From contig JAILMB010000280.1 of NCBI GenBank assembly GCA_024692825.1, positions 1-45,165 on the forward strand: a stretch of 45,165 nucleotides of DNA. The letters are read 5' to 3'. A program made the position numbers and the translations under genes. Shown piece by piece: positions 32,125-40,207 of this stretch (position 1 is its first letter; every line of letters starts with the position of its first letter). Below the pieces are notes generated by a model, which saw nothing but the letters and a program-made list of their open reading frames with translations, searched no databases and was not told where the DNA came from. This DNA is from Lachnospiraceae bacterium (GTDB taxonomy: Bacteria > Bacillota > Clostridia > Lachnospirales > Lachnospiraceae).

Positions 32125-33796
32125 GCGGATACTCATTGTTCTTATGTTGTTTGTTCTTTTATATTTGATTTCTGTAAATACTGCAATTGTATTTGTTCAT
32201 GACGATTTCACAACGGAAATGAATACTGACCAAGAGTGGAATGTATTCTTGGATGGTGAGTTTTTATGCGAAACAAATAATTTAAGGAATGTATATACTT
32301 ATCATAAGGATATTGATAAAGGGTCCGTTTTAGTGTATGAAACGACACTAAAAAATGTTGGTGATTATATGTTCCCGGCAGTATTTATAAAGGAACATTA
32401 TTGTGCCTATAAGGTTTTTTTGAATGATGAACTGATAGCAGAAAAGTATTTAGAGAAAGATCGTCGATATATTGGATTGGAACAAAGGGTGATTTCTCTT
32501 CCGAAGAATTATAAAGATGGAAGGTTAACAATTGAGCTATATGCTCATAGCACTGCTAGAATTGTGGGACTTGAAAACGTGGTAATTGGAGATTCCATAG
32601 GACTTCGAAATGGATTTTTCAGATTTCATATGGTGGGATCAGAAACAAGTATGCTTTTGATTTTCTTTGGTGCTATATATCTGTTTTTGACTTTTTTGTT
32701 AACGCCAAAATTCTCCTATATGAAGCAGTATATTCCGCTGGGACTTTTATCCATAGAATTAGGCCTAATGATTGCAACTAGATATGAATTATATTTTATG
32801 CTTTTAGACAATTCTTTTTCATCTTTTTTGTATGAATGCACCTTGTTCTCCATTCTGCCTCTTGGAATATGGAGTGGTTATTCTATGTTAGGAAGAGATG
32901 AGAATCTGTTTACTCGAAGAATCTCTATTGGGATCGCTTGTGCTGGAGTTGTTTTGTCTCTTCTTAGAATTGGGGAATGGATTGTACTGCCTCAGGTTCA
33001 GATGCCATTTGCCATTCTTTGTACCATAATGTTTATAGTACTTTATTACAGAGTGTATCGCATCTTTAAGCAAAGAGAGATGAAAAAGGACAACAAGGTA
33101 ATTGTGGAGGCCTTGTGCATTTGTACCTTTTTTATGTTGATAGGATTTACTTTCAGTGGACTTCGGTGGCTGGGATGGAACCGCCTGACTACTATGGGAG
33201 ATCTATTGGAAGTAGCAGTGATGTGTGTGGGGCCAATGCTTTTTGCATATTTTTTGCTTTTGGATTTCCTTTTCAATATTTCGAGAGTGTATGCGAAGTC
33301 TCAAGAATACGACTCTTTAACACGGCTAGCCTATGAAGATGGTTTGACGCATATTCCAAATAGAGCCAGGGCCAATCGCTATTTGAATCTTCTTGAAAGA
33401 AAGAAGACGGATTACTGTGTGATTAGTATGGATGTAAATGGACTGAAGAAAATAAATGATACCTATGGGCATGGAAAAGGGGATAAATTATTAAAGACCT
33501 TTTCAAAAGTGTTAGAAAAGGTTTACGAAAACCATTTTTATGCTAGAATAGGTGGCGACGAATTTTTAGCAGTAATGGAAGATGCTTCTGAAGCAGAAGT
33601 GAAGGAAAATATACGCTCGTTAAAAACAGAGTTAGATGCAATTAATGTACTAGGCGAAGATCCGTTTTCATACAGCGTTGCTGTGGGATATGCATATCGG
33701 CATGAGACGAAAGATCCTTCTCCGCATCAAACCTATTTGTTGGCTGATGAAAGAATGTATGATGACAAAAAACAGGGTCGGGAGATGAATCCATAG
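32114..33796 (+). CDS. Membrane diguanylate cyclase 2 (paralogue of the preceding gene)
   Basis: This 560-aa paralogue has the same build: N-terminal helix (1-22), extracytoplasmic domain (about 25-165), seven or so membrane helices (170-390), and a GGDEF domain with the signature at 480-484 (ARIGGDEF) and SMDVNGLKKINDTYGHGKGD upstream. It too lacks the RxxD I-site (KVYENHFY precedes the signature). The ATG at 32114 with SD GAGGGA overlaps the end of the first cyclase by 11 bp; the upstream frame to 32060 would read inside that gene. The pair looks like a tandem duplication followed by strong divergence of the sensory part, so the two may respond to different signals. A thioesterase gene starts 14 bp after its stop. 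Confidence 0.9.
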   Translation: MRIKRILIVLMLFVLLYLISVNTAIVFVHDDFTTEMNTDQEWNVFLDGEFLCETNNLRNVYTYHKDIDKGSVLVYETTLKNVGDYMFPAVFIKEHYCAYKVFLNDELIAEKYLEKDRRYIGLEQRVISLPKNYKDGRLTIELYAHSTARIVGLENVVIGDSIGLRNGFFRFHMVGSETSMLLIFFGAIYLFLTFLLTPKFSYMKQYIPLGLLSIELGLMIATRYELYFMLLDNSFSSFLYECTLFSILPLGIWSGYSMLGRDENLFTRRISIGIACAGVVLSLLRIGEWIVLPQVQMPFAILCTIMFIVLYYRVYRIFKQREMKKDNKVIVEALCICTFFMLIGFTFSGLRWLGWNRLTTMGDLLEVAVMCVGPMLFAYFLLLDFLFNISRVYAKSQEYDSLTRLAYEDGLTHIPNRARANRYLNLLERKKTDYCVISMDVNGLKKINDTYGHGKGDKLLKTFSKVLEKVYENHFYARIGGDEFLAVMEDASEAEVKENIRSLKTELDAINVLGEDPFSYSVAVGYAYRHETKDPSPHQTYLLADERMYDDKKQGREMNP

Positions 33797-33810
33797 AGAG
33801 GCGCTAAATT

Positions 33811-34512
33811 ATGTATGAAATGAAAATACGTGTGCCCTATAATGATATAGGTGCAGATGCTTATATGACCGAAACAGGAATGATTAATGAGTTCCAGAAT
33901 TGTTGTACCTTTCACAGTGAAGATATCGGTTTTGGTCTTCGAGAGATGAAAAAAGATAATTTAGGATGGTTCTTGATTTCCTGGCAGGTTCACATTTATA
34001 AAAAACCATTTTATGGAGAAGAAATTATCGTGCAAACTATGCCGTACAGTCTAAAAGGTGCATTTGGCAATCGTAATTTTAGAATGAAAAGTTCAGATGG
34101 AGAAGTCTTAGCAGAGGCAAATTCCATTTGGGTTTTGATGAATTTGGAAAAAGAATCTCCGGTTCGAGTTCCGAAGGAAATGAAAGAGGCTTTTGGAATA
34201 GATGAGCCTCTTGATATATCCTGGCCGGATCGAAAGATTCCTTTGTGGGATCATCATGAAAAGGTATATGATTTTGAAGTGTCATTTATGCATGTAGATA
34301 CCAATGGCCATATGAATAATACCTATTATATCGATGGGGCCTTGGCTGTACTTCCAAAGGATTTTTGTTCGAAAGAAATATATGTGGAGTACAAGATGCA
34401 GGCAAAGCTGGGAGATAAGGTGATCGTAGCCGTAGCGCAGAAAGAAGATAGATTTCAGGTTGTATTAGAAAATGAAGAACAAGAGATTTATGCAACAATA
34501 GAGTTTGCATAA
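33811..34512 (+). CDS. Acyl-ACP thioesterase
   Basis: A 233-aa double-hotdog thioesterase of the bacterial acyl-ACP thioesterase family, releasing free fatty acids from acyl carrier protein. Visible family features are the N-terminal hotdog (DIGADAYMTETGMINEFQNCC), SWQVHIYKKPFYGEEIIVQT, LAEANSIWVLMNLEKESPVRVP, and the second hotdog with SFMHVDTNGHMNNTYYIDGAL, where the conserved Asp/Asn/His segment lies. The ATG at 33811 has SD AGAGAGG overlapping the previous stop region. It is 14 bp behind diguanylate cyclase 2 and 24 bp ahead of the S1 protein, so it is in the same operon. Chain-length preference cannot be read from the sequence. Confidence 0.92.
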   Translation: MYEMKIRVPYNDIGADAYMTETGMINEFQNCCTFHSEDIGFGLREMKKDNLGWFLISWQVHIYKKPFYGEEIIVQTMPYSLKGAFGNRNFRMKSSDGEVLAEANSIWVLMNLEKESPVRVPKEMKEAFGIDEPLDISWPDRKIPLWDHHEKVYDFEVSFMHVDTNGHMNNTYYIDGALAVLPKDFCSKEIYVEYKMQAKLGDKVIVAVAQKEDRFQVVLENEEQEIYATIEFA

Positions 34513-34536
34513 CCATACGTAGGAGGACGGAAAGAC

Positions 34537-35373
34537 ATGTTAAAATTAGGTGAGTATCAGAATTTAACCATGGTAAAAAAGGTTGAATTCGGTGTTTATT
34601 TGGCAGAGGAGAGAAATAGTGAAGAGCGTGTGCTCTTACCGGCAAAACAGGTTCCCCAAGGACTAAAAACCGGTGATAGTTTACGGGTATTTTTATATCG
34701 TGATTCGAAAGATCGTATGATTGCTACCACACAACAGCCCTTAATTACCATGAACGAAGTGAAACCTTTGAAGGTAAAGGAAGTTACAAAGATTGGTGCA
34801 TTTTTAGACTGGGGACTAGAAAAGGATTTGTTCCTTCCATATAAGGAAATGACTGAGAAAGTAAGGGAACCACAAGAGATATTGATTCGTCTGTATGCGG
34901 ATAAAAGTAATCGTCTCTGTGGAAGTATGAAACACATTTATGACTATTTGAAACAGTCATCCCCTTATCAGATTGGGGACGAAGTGCAGGGACGAATCTA
35001 CGAGTTTGGCCATGACTTTGGAACCTTTGTTGCTGTAGATGATCAGTATTCAGCCATGATTCCAAAACACGAGGATGTATCAGGATATCATATAGGTGAT
35101 ATGGTTTCGCTTCGGGTTACAAATGTAAAAGAAGATGGAAAATTAGATGTTTCTTTGCGAGAAAAATCTTATGTACAAATGGAGGATGATGCGGAAGCGA
35201 TTTTGCAATTAATTGATGCTTACGCAGGAGTATTACCTTTTACCGAAAAGGCATCTCCAGAAGTTATTAAAAGAGAAACCGGTTTGTCTAAGGCCGCATT
35301 TAAACGTGCCATAGGCCGGTTATATAAGGAAAGAAAAATAGATTTAACCGACGGAAAAATTCGTCGTGTTTAA
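34537..35373 (+). CDS. cvfB: CvfB-like S1 RNA-binding protein
   Basis: This 278-aa protein matches the CvfB/YitL family: three S1-type OB domains (about 5-65, 70-130 and 140-210) followed by a winged helix (about 220-278, SPEVIKRETGLSKAAFKRAIGRLYKERKI). In Staphylococcus aureus CvfB binds RNA and contributes to virulence-gene expression; elsewhere its role is unclear. Motifs include EFGVYLAEE and TKIGAFLDWGLEKDLFLPYKEM, then GDEVQGRIYEFGHDFGTFVAVDDQYSAMIP. The ATG at 34537 has SD AGGAGG. It lies between the thioesterase (24 bp) and ridA (25 bp), so it is probably cotranscribed with both. The symbol follows family resemblance. Confidence 0.9.
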   Translation: MLKLGEYQNLTMVKKVEFGVYLAEERNSEERVLLPAKQVPQGLKTGDSLRVFLYRDSKDRMIATTQQPLITMNEVKPLKVKEVTKIGAFLDWGLEKDLFLPYKEMTEKVREPQEILIRLYADKSNRLCGSMKHIYDYLKQSSPYQIGDEVQGRIYEFGHDFGTFVAVDDQYSAMIPKHEDVSGYHIGDMVSLRVTNVKEDGKLDVSLREKSYVQMEDDAEAILQLIDAYAGVLPFTEKASPEVIKRETGLSKAAFKRAIGRLYKERKIDLTDGKIRRV

Positions 35374-35398
35374 TATAAAGAAGAAAGAAGGTTATAAC

Positions 35399-35773
35399 AT
35401 GAAAAACATCATTAGTACAGATAAGGCTCCTGCAGCAATTGGACCTTATTCTCAGGCAGTAGAAATCGGTGGGATTGTGTATACGTCAGGAGTGATTCCT
35501 GTAGATCCGGCAACCGGAAATATTCCAGAAGGTAGTGTCCTTCAAGCAAAGCAGGCTTTTACGAACATGAAAAATCTATTAGAGGCAGCAGGCACATCTA
35601 TGGATAAAGTATTAAAGACCACTGTATTTATCAAAGAGATGAATGATTTTGGCGCTATTAATGAAGTGTATGCTGAATTTTTCCCAGAACCATATCCGGC
35701 AAGAAGTTGCGTTGAAGTTGCTAGACTTCCAAAAGACGTTATGCTTGAAATTGAAGTAATTGCTGAAAAATAA
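35399..35773 (+). CDS. ridA: RidA, 2-iminobutanoate/2-iminopropanoate deaminase
   Basis: This 124-aa cytosolic trimeric enzyme hydrolyses reactive enamine/imine intermediates released by PLP-dependent dehydratases and protects other PLP enzymes. The family pattern is complete: APAAIGPYSQAV at the N-terminus, VYTSGVIPVDPATG, the QAFTNMKNLLEAAG helix, TTVFIKEMNDFGAINEVYAEFF, and PARSCVEVARLPKDVMLEIEVIA, whose Arg in PARSC binds the substrate carboxylate. The ATG at 35399 has SD AGAAGG; the frame open from 35366 overlaps cvfB and is not used. It is the last gene of the operon that starts at 30421 and is followed by a strong terminator. Confidence 0.95.
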   Translation: MKNIISTDKAPAAIGPYSQAVEIGGIVYTSGVIPVDPATGNIPEGSVLQAKQAFTNMKNLLEAAGTSMDKVLKTTVFIKEMNDFGAINEVYAEFFPEPYPARSCVEVARLPKDVMLEIEVIAEK

Positions 35774-35783
35774 TCTATAAGAC

Positions 35784-35815
35784 AAAAAAGCCTTACCAAT
35801 CGGTAAGGCTTTTTT
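35784..35815. terminator. Bidirectional terminator between ridA and yjfB
   Basis: A perfect 14-bp stem: 35784-35797 (A6 then GCCTTACC) pairs with 35802-35815 (GGTAAGGC then T6), loop AATC. It can stop transcription from both sides. Confidence 0.93.
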
Positions 35816-35818
35816 AAT

Positions 35819-36022
35819 CTAGATACTCATATCAAAGTTCCCGCCAACGGATGGATTAACGGAAAGCTCCATTCCAGGTGCGGAAGCAATCATCTGTGAT
35901 ACACCTGCACCCTCCATCTTCATGGCATCCATAGACATATCTAAAACGGCGTAGCCTACGTCGTTATAGGTCTCGGCACGTGATAAATATGTAGCTAATG
36001 CTGCAACTCCTGTTACATCCAT
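35819..36022 (-). CDS. YjfB family putative motility protein
   Basis: This small 67-aa protein matches the YjfB 'putative motility protein' family: MDVTGVAALATYL at the start, a central DMSMDAMKMEGAGVSQMI and a short polar C-terminus. In Bacillus, yjfB is a sigma-D dependent gene of unknown biochemical role. The ATG at 36022 has SD AAGGGGTGA. On the minus strand TTGTAA-N16-TATAAT, with TG before the -10, lies about 35 nt upstream, so a housekeeping-type promoter drives it here and no sigma-D site was recognised. It diverges from a chemoreceptor gene, which fits a motility context. Confidence 0.82.
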   Translation of the reverse strand: MDVTGVAALATYLSRAETYNDVGYAVLDMSMDAMKMEGAGVSQMIASAPGMELSVNPSVGGNFDMSI

Positions 36023-36137
36023 AGACTCACCCCTTTCGTTTGTATAGTTATTTATATTATAACATGATTATCAATAATTACAATGAGAAAGTCTAAGTTT
36101 CACACTTGTATAAGTTGGTAAAAGTGTACAAAATACG

Positions 36138-36166
36138 TTGAATTTGTAGTGCTAAAAGCGTAAAAT
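36138..36166 (+). promoter_or_regulatory. Promoter of the chemoreceptor gene
   Basis: TTGAAT (36138-36143), 17-bp spacer, TAAAAT (36161-36166). The predicted start is near 36173, about 48 nt before the TTG start codon. Confidence 0.55.
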
Positions 36167-36220
36167 GTCACTAAGGGTGGAGCCCGTTATTGAAAATTTC
36201 ATTTTAAGGAGGAGAGAGAC

Positions 36221-38023
36221 TTGGAAAAACAGAATCCTAAGGAAAAAATATCTTTTTTTAATTCTCTTAGTGCAAAAATTGTCATGATGGTTGGCGCAGT
36301 AGGAGGTATTATAGTTATTGTTCTAGTCCTCGTTGCAATTAAATCATCAACTGCAACTATTGAGACTACGTACTCAAATTACACTATGAATATGGCAGAG
36401 GCAGCTGCAGCTTCGTTAAATTCTTTAATGACAGGACAGGCACAGGGAATGGCACAAAATGGTGAAGTGTCATTTGACGGAGCAGGAGCTGAGAATTATT
36501 TAGCAACTAAGAGCATTGAGGATGATCCTGCCGGAGTGGCAGAGACCTTTGGTACAGCCCTGGCGGATGTAGAACTTGAAGGTATTGAAAGTTCCTATAC
36601 TTATATGGTAAGTGCTACCGGTGTTATGTTATATCATCCAGATGCTGAAAAAGTTGGCGGTAATGTGGAAAATGCAGCTGTAAAGGGATTAGTTGAACGT
36701 TTGGCTAATGGCGAAACAGCTGAGTCTATCGGAGATGGATCTATTATTTATACTTACAACGGGGCAAAGAAGTTTGCAGGTTACGCTTTTACTTCAGCTG
36801 GAAACATTATCATTGTTACCGGTGATTATGATGAAATCTTAGCACCTATTTCGTTACTTACAACGAGATTGATTTTAGCAGCTATTTTCTTGATTGTTGT
36901 AGCGATCTTTGTATTCTTCTTTGGAACACAGATGCTGTTGCGTCCATTAGGACAGGTAGCAGAGATTATCGATCGTACTGCCAGATTTGATTTTACTCGT
37001 ACAAGTAACGGTTCAAAGCTTGCAGCTCGAAAAGACGAGATTGGTATGATTGCAAAATCAACTTCATCAATGAGAGCCAGCTTACGAGATATTGTAAATC
37101 AGATTAACGGTGCATCTAATTTGATTAATACAGATGTCGTTGATTTGATGGACACTACAAGAGATGTTAATAATAAGTGTTCTGATAACTCTGCAACTAC
37201 AGAAGAAATGGCAGCTGCTATGGAAGAAACATCTGCAACTACACAGAGTATTCAGGGCAATATTCAAGATATGCAACAGAGCGCATCTGATATTGAAACA
37301 CTTACAGCTAGCGGAGAGAAGTTCTCTGATGAAGTTATGAATCGTGCGACAGAGCTTCGTAGTAATACTCAGACCGCTGCAGACAAGACAAGAAAGATGT
37401 ATGAATCCGTTAAGGTTAAAGCAGATGAAGCTTTAGAGGATTCAAAGTCAGTAGATAAGATCAACGAATTAACAGATTCTATTATGAATATTTCAGATCA
37501 GACTTCACTTCTTGCTTTAAATGCATCTATTGAGGCTGCTCGAGCAGGTGAAGCAGGTAAGGGATTTGCAGTAGTAGCTGGTGAGATTGGCTCTCTTGCA
37601 AATCAGACTTCTGAGACAGTTGGAAATATCAATGAAATTGTGGGAGAAGTTATTGCAGCTGTTAAGAAGATGAGCGATTGTTTAGGAGAGACCAATACTT
37701 TCTTGGCAGAGAATGTTTTAACAGATTACGAGCAGTTTACAAGTGTCAGTGAACAATATCAGTCAGATGCAGATGAGTTTAAGACAAGTATGCTTCAGAT
37801 TAAAGGTGGCGTAGAAGCTTTGAATGCAAATATTGATGAGGTTGCTGATTCGATCAACGGTATTTCAAATACAATTGAAGATGTTGCAAATGGAGTTACA
37901 GATATTGCAGGAAAGACAACAGATATTGTTGAAGGAACTTCCACACAGCAAAATAAGGTGGATGAGTGCAAGTCTTGTGTAAACGATTTGGAAGAAATCG
38001 TTGGAAGATTTACCCTGGAATAA
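36221..38023 (+). CDS. Methyl-accepting chemotaxis protein
   Basis: A 600-aa membrane chemoreceptor. The first membrane helix is at about 19-42, followed by an extracytoplasmic Cache-like sensor (about 45-205, with [21 protein letters not shown]) and a second helix (about 212-234). HAMP covers about 235-290, and a long coiled-coil signalling domain has the conserved hairpin tip [38 protein letters not shown]. It would signal to CheA/CheW to bias flagellar rotation; no che or flagellar genes are in the window. The start codon is TTG, supported by a strong SD AAGGAGGAG at 36207-36215. The ligand is unknown; Cache domains often bind amino or organic acids. Confidence 0.95.
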   Translation: MEKQNPKEKISFFNSLSAKIVMMVGAVGGIIVIVLVLVAIKSSTATIETTYSNYTMNMAEAAAASLNSLMTGQAQGMAQNGEVSFDGAGAENYLATKSIEDDPAGVAETFGTALADVELEGIESSYTYMVSATGVMLYHPDAEKVGGNVENAAVKGLVERLANGETAESIGDGSIIYTYNGAKKFAGYAFTSAGNIIIVTGDYDEILAPISLLTTRLILAAIFLIVVAIFVFFFGTQMLLRPLGQVAEIIDRTARFDFTRTSNGSKLAARKDEIGMIAKSTSSMRASLRDIVNQINGASNLINTDVVDLMDTTRDVNNKCSDNSATTEEMAAAMEETSATTQSIQGNIQDMQQSASDIETLTASGEKFSDEVMNRATELRSNTQTAADKTRKMYESVKVKADEALEDSKSVDKINELTDSIMNISDQTSLLALNASIEAARAGEAGKGFAVVAGEIGSLANQTSETVGNINEIVGEVIAAVKKMSDCLGETNTFLAENVLTDYEQFTSVSEQYQSDADEFKTSMLQIKGGVEALNANIDEVADSINGISNTIEDVANGVTDIAGKTTDIVEGTSTQQNKVDECKSCVNDLEEIVGRFTLE

Positions 38024-38053
38024 ACATCTGAAAACATAATAATTTAAAAGGCT

Positions 38054-38089
38054 TATAGACCATTGACAAATTTTTGACAATGGTCTATA
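38054..38089. repeat. 12-bp inverted repeat upstream of crt, overlapping a TTGACA
   Basis: TATAGACCATTG (38054-38065) is the exact reverse complement of CAATGGTCTATA (38078-38089), with a 12-nt loop. A perfect TTGACA (38074-38079) overlaps the right arm, with weak -10 options TTATAC or TATACG at 16-17 bp. It may be an operator over the crt promoter. As an RNA hairpin it could also end the chemoreceptor transcript, but the sequence after it is not a clean T tract. Confidence 0.6.
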
Positions 38090-38159
38090 TTTGCTTTATA
38101 CGAAAACGACATAGAAAATCATATGAGGATTTTCACGGAAAGGTTAGGAGGATTATTAA

Positions 38160-38963
38160 ATGGGAAATTTTAACAATTTAAAGTTGGAAGTAGCAGATGA
38201 AATCGCAACACTTACCATCTCACGTCCTGCAGCACTTAATGCATTAAACAGTGAAACATTGGAAGAGTTGGATGTTTGCTTAACAGAGATTGAAGCAAGA
38301 GATGATATTAAGGTTGTAATTTTAACAGGTGGTCCTGATAAAAAGGACAATCAGTTTAAATCTTTCGTTGCTGGAGCTGATATTTCAGAAATGGTAAACT
38401 TTACAGCACCAGAGGCAAGAGCATTTGGAATTAAGGCATCTGTTCCTTTCTTTAAATTAATGAATATGCGTCAGGTAACAATCGCTGCAGTAAACGGATT
38501 CGCTTTAGGTGGTGGATGCGAAATTGCTATGGCATGTGATATCAGAATTGCTTCTGAAAACGCTATCTTTGGTCAGCCTGAGACAGGACTTGGAATCATT
38601 CCTGGATTTGGTGGAACACAGCGCCTTGCTCGTTTAGTTGGTATGGGACGTGCAAAAGAAATGATCTTTACCTGTGATAATGTTGATGCTCAGGAAGCAT
38701 ATAGAATTGGCCTTGTAAATAAGGTAGTTTCTACTGATGATTTATATGAGACAGCAAACGCTATGGCTAAGAAGATTATCAGCAAGGGAAGTTATGCAAA
38801 CTCTGTTGCAAAGGCAGCAATCAACAATGGTTATGATATGGATATCAAGAATGCAGTTGAGATGGAAGCAAACCTCTTTGGTGTAGTAAATGATACTCAT
38901 GATAAAAAAGAAGGTATGGGTGCATTCCTTGAAAAGCGTAAAGCAGATTTAACAGATTTCTAA
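38160..38963 (+). CDS. crt: Enoyl-CoA hydratase/isomerase (crotonase)
   Basis: A 267-aa crotonase-family enzyme that adds water to 2-enoyl-CoA, in Clostridia typically converting between 3-hydroxybutyryl-CoA and crotonyl-CoA in butyrate metabolism. The oxyanion-hole segments FVAGADISEM and FALGGGCEIAM are present, with both catalytic glutamates, Glu121 (GGGCE) and Glu141 (GQPETGLG). The C-terminal part is the usual helical trimerisation region. SD GGAGGA precedes the ATG at 38160. Unusually for a crt, none of thl, hbd, bcd or etfAB is next to it. It has its own promoter candidate and terminator. The substrate range could be wider than C4, so the symbol is by closest family. Confidence 0.88.
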   Translation: MGNFNNLKLEVADEIATLTISRPAALNALNSETLEELDVCLTEIEARDDIKVVILTGGPDKKDNQFKSFVAGADISEMVNFTAPEARAFGIKASVPFFKLMNMRQVTIAAVNGFALGGGCEIAMACDIRIASENAIFGQPETGLGIIPGFGGTQRLARLVGMGRAKEMIFTCDNVDAQEAYRIGLVNKVVSTDDLYETANAMAKKIISKGSYANSVAKAAINNGYDMDIKNAVEMEANLFGVVNDTHDKKEGMGAFLEKRKADLTDF

Positions 38964-38994
38964 AAAGTATATCTATAGTTTTATAAAAGTAATA

Positions 38995-39042
38995 AGAGCT
39001 GAGGGACTCTGAGAGATATCATCATGAGACCTCAGCTTTTTT
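38995..39042 (+). terminator. Terminator of crt
   Basis: Stem AGCTGAGG (38997-39004) with CCTCAGCT (39030-39037), extended outward by two weaker pairs, with a 25-nt loop and T tract to 39042. It sits directly against the -10 of mutY. Confidence 0.8.
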
Positions 39043-39043
39043 A

Positions 39044-39052
39044 TGTTATAAT
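39044..39052 (+). promoter_or_regulatory. Extended -10 promoter of mutY
   Basis: TGTTATAAT is a perfect extended -10, ending 7 bp before the mutY ATG at 39060. No -35 is visible at the right distance. The expected start of transcription coincides with the start codon. Confidence 0.65.
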
Positions 39053-39059
39053 AGCGGTC

Positions 39060-40154
39060 ATGTTAGAAGATTATAAGTTAGAAAAATTAGTAACACCAGC
39101 AATTGCATGGTATGAAGAACATAAAAGAGATTTGCCCTGGAGAAAGGACAAAAATCCGTATCATATTTGGGTGTCAGAAATCATGCTTCAGCAAACCAGA
39201 GTGGAGGCAGTAAAGGGATATTATGAAAGGTTTTTGCATAGACTTCCAACTATTAAAGCCTTAGCGGAATGCCCGGAGGATGAACTTTTGAAACTTTGGG
39301 AGGGCCTTGGGTATTATAATCGCGTTAGAAATATGCAAAAGGCTGCCAAAATCATTATGGAAGAGTACGAAGGTAGTATGCCAAAGGACTATGATTTGAT
39401 TCTTTCGTTGCCTGGAATCGGCGCATATACGGCAGGAGCAATTTCGTCCATTGCTTACGATATTCCTTCCCCGGCGGTGGATGGTAATGTGCTTCGTATT
39501 CTTTGCAGAGTTACGGAAGATGATAGTGACATCAAAAAAGAGGCAGTGAAAAAGAAGGTGACAAATCTCCTGTTTCCCATTATGCCAGAGGATGTATCTG
39601 GAACATTTAATCAGGCGTTGATGGAAATAGGAGCTACGGTTTGTGTTCCGAACGGAGAGCCTTTATGCAAAAAATGCCCCTGGGAGAAGATGTGTGGCGC
39701 CTATCATCACAAAACCATAGATCAATATCCAAAAAAATCGAAACCGCTTCAACGGAAGATAGAAGAAAAGACCATTCTTTTAATTATGGATGGAAATCGT
39801 ATTTTAATAGAGAAAAGACCAAATAAAGGACTGTTGGCTGGACTTTATCAATTCCCCAATATGGAGGGCTATGAAAGCAGAGAGACTGTGGTATCATTTG
39901 CACGTAAGAAAGGCCTTGATCCTTTGTATGTGGAAGAATTACCGGATGCAAAGCATATTTTTTCCCATATTGAGTGGAAAATGAAGGGATATTTAATTAA
40001 AGTTTCCGATTTGAGTTTGTATGAGGTGGAAAAAAACGAGGCACCAGTTTTAATAGAAAAGGAAAAGATTCAGTCAGAATATGCCATTCCGGCTGCATTT
40101 GAGAAATACGCTTCTTACGTAAATCTATCCCTCGGGAAAAAAGGGTTTATGTAG
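39060..40154 (+). CDS. mutY: A/G-specific adenine DNA glycosylase
   Basis: MutY removes adenine mispaired with 8-oxoguanine. Its 364 aa comprise an HhH glycosylase core with catalytic Glu40 (VSEIMLQQTRV) and Asp141 in the SPAVDGNV segment after the LPGIGAYTAGAI hairpin. A [4Fe-4S] cluster follows at Cys195, 203, 206 and 212 (C-x7-C-x2-C-x5-C, first gap one longer than in E. coli), and a C-terminal Nudix-like 8-oxoG recognition domain runs from about 235. The start is taken at 39060 because it gives the normal MutY N-terminus. The in-frame ATG at 39024 lies in the loop of the crt terminator. There is no SD before 39060 and the -10 is only 7 bp upstream, so the mRNA may be leaderless. Confidence 0.93.
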   Translation: MLEDYKLEKLVTPAIAWYEEHKRDLPWRKDKNPYHIWVSEIMLQQTRVEAVKGYYERFLHRLPTIKALAECPEDELLKLWEGLGYYNRVRNMQKAAKIIMEEYEGSMPKDYDLILSLPGIGAYTAGAISSIAYDIPSPAVDGNVLRILCRVTEDDSDIKKEAVKKKVTNLLFPIMPEDVSGTFNQALMEIGATVCVPNGEPLCKKCPWEKMCGAYHHKTIDQYPKKSKPLQRKIEEKTILLIMDGNRILIEKRPNKGLLAGLYQFPNMEGYESRETVVSFARKKGLDPLYVEELPDAKHIFSHIEWKMKGYLIKVSDLSLYEVEKNEAPVLIEKEKIQSEYAIPAAFEKYASYVNLSLGKKGFM

Positions 40155-40170
40155 ACAGTTTCCAAAAACT

Positions 40171-40179
40171 TGTTATAAT
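40171..40179 (+). promoter_or_regulatory. Extended -10 promoter of the GT2 gene
   Basis: TGTTATAAT, a perfect extended -10, ends 28 bp before the GT2 start. The same TGTTATAAT is used upstream of the PBP gene and mutY. Confidence 0.6.
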
Positions 40180-40207
40180 AGAAGTTGTGTTTCAGGAGGA
40201 TTATATT

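Noticed and set aside
36121-36200. Sigma-D (flagellar) promoter for the chemoreceptor
   Set aside because: TAAA and CCGTTAT elements occur, but 19 bp apart, too far for the consensus; a sigma-A-like pair fits better.
39024-39059. Upstream ATG for mutY
   Set aside because: It lies inside the loop and arm of the crt terminator and upstream of the mutY -10, and the added residues are not MutY-like.
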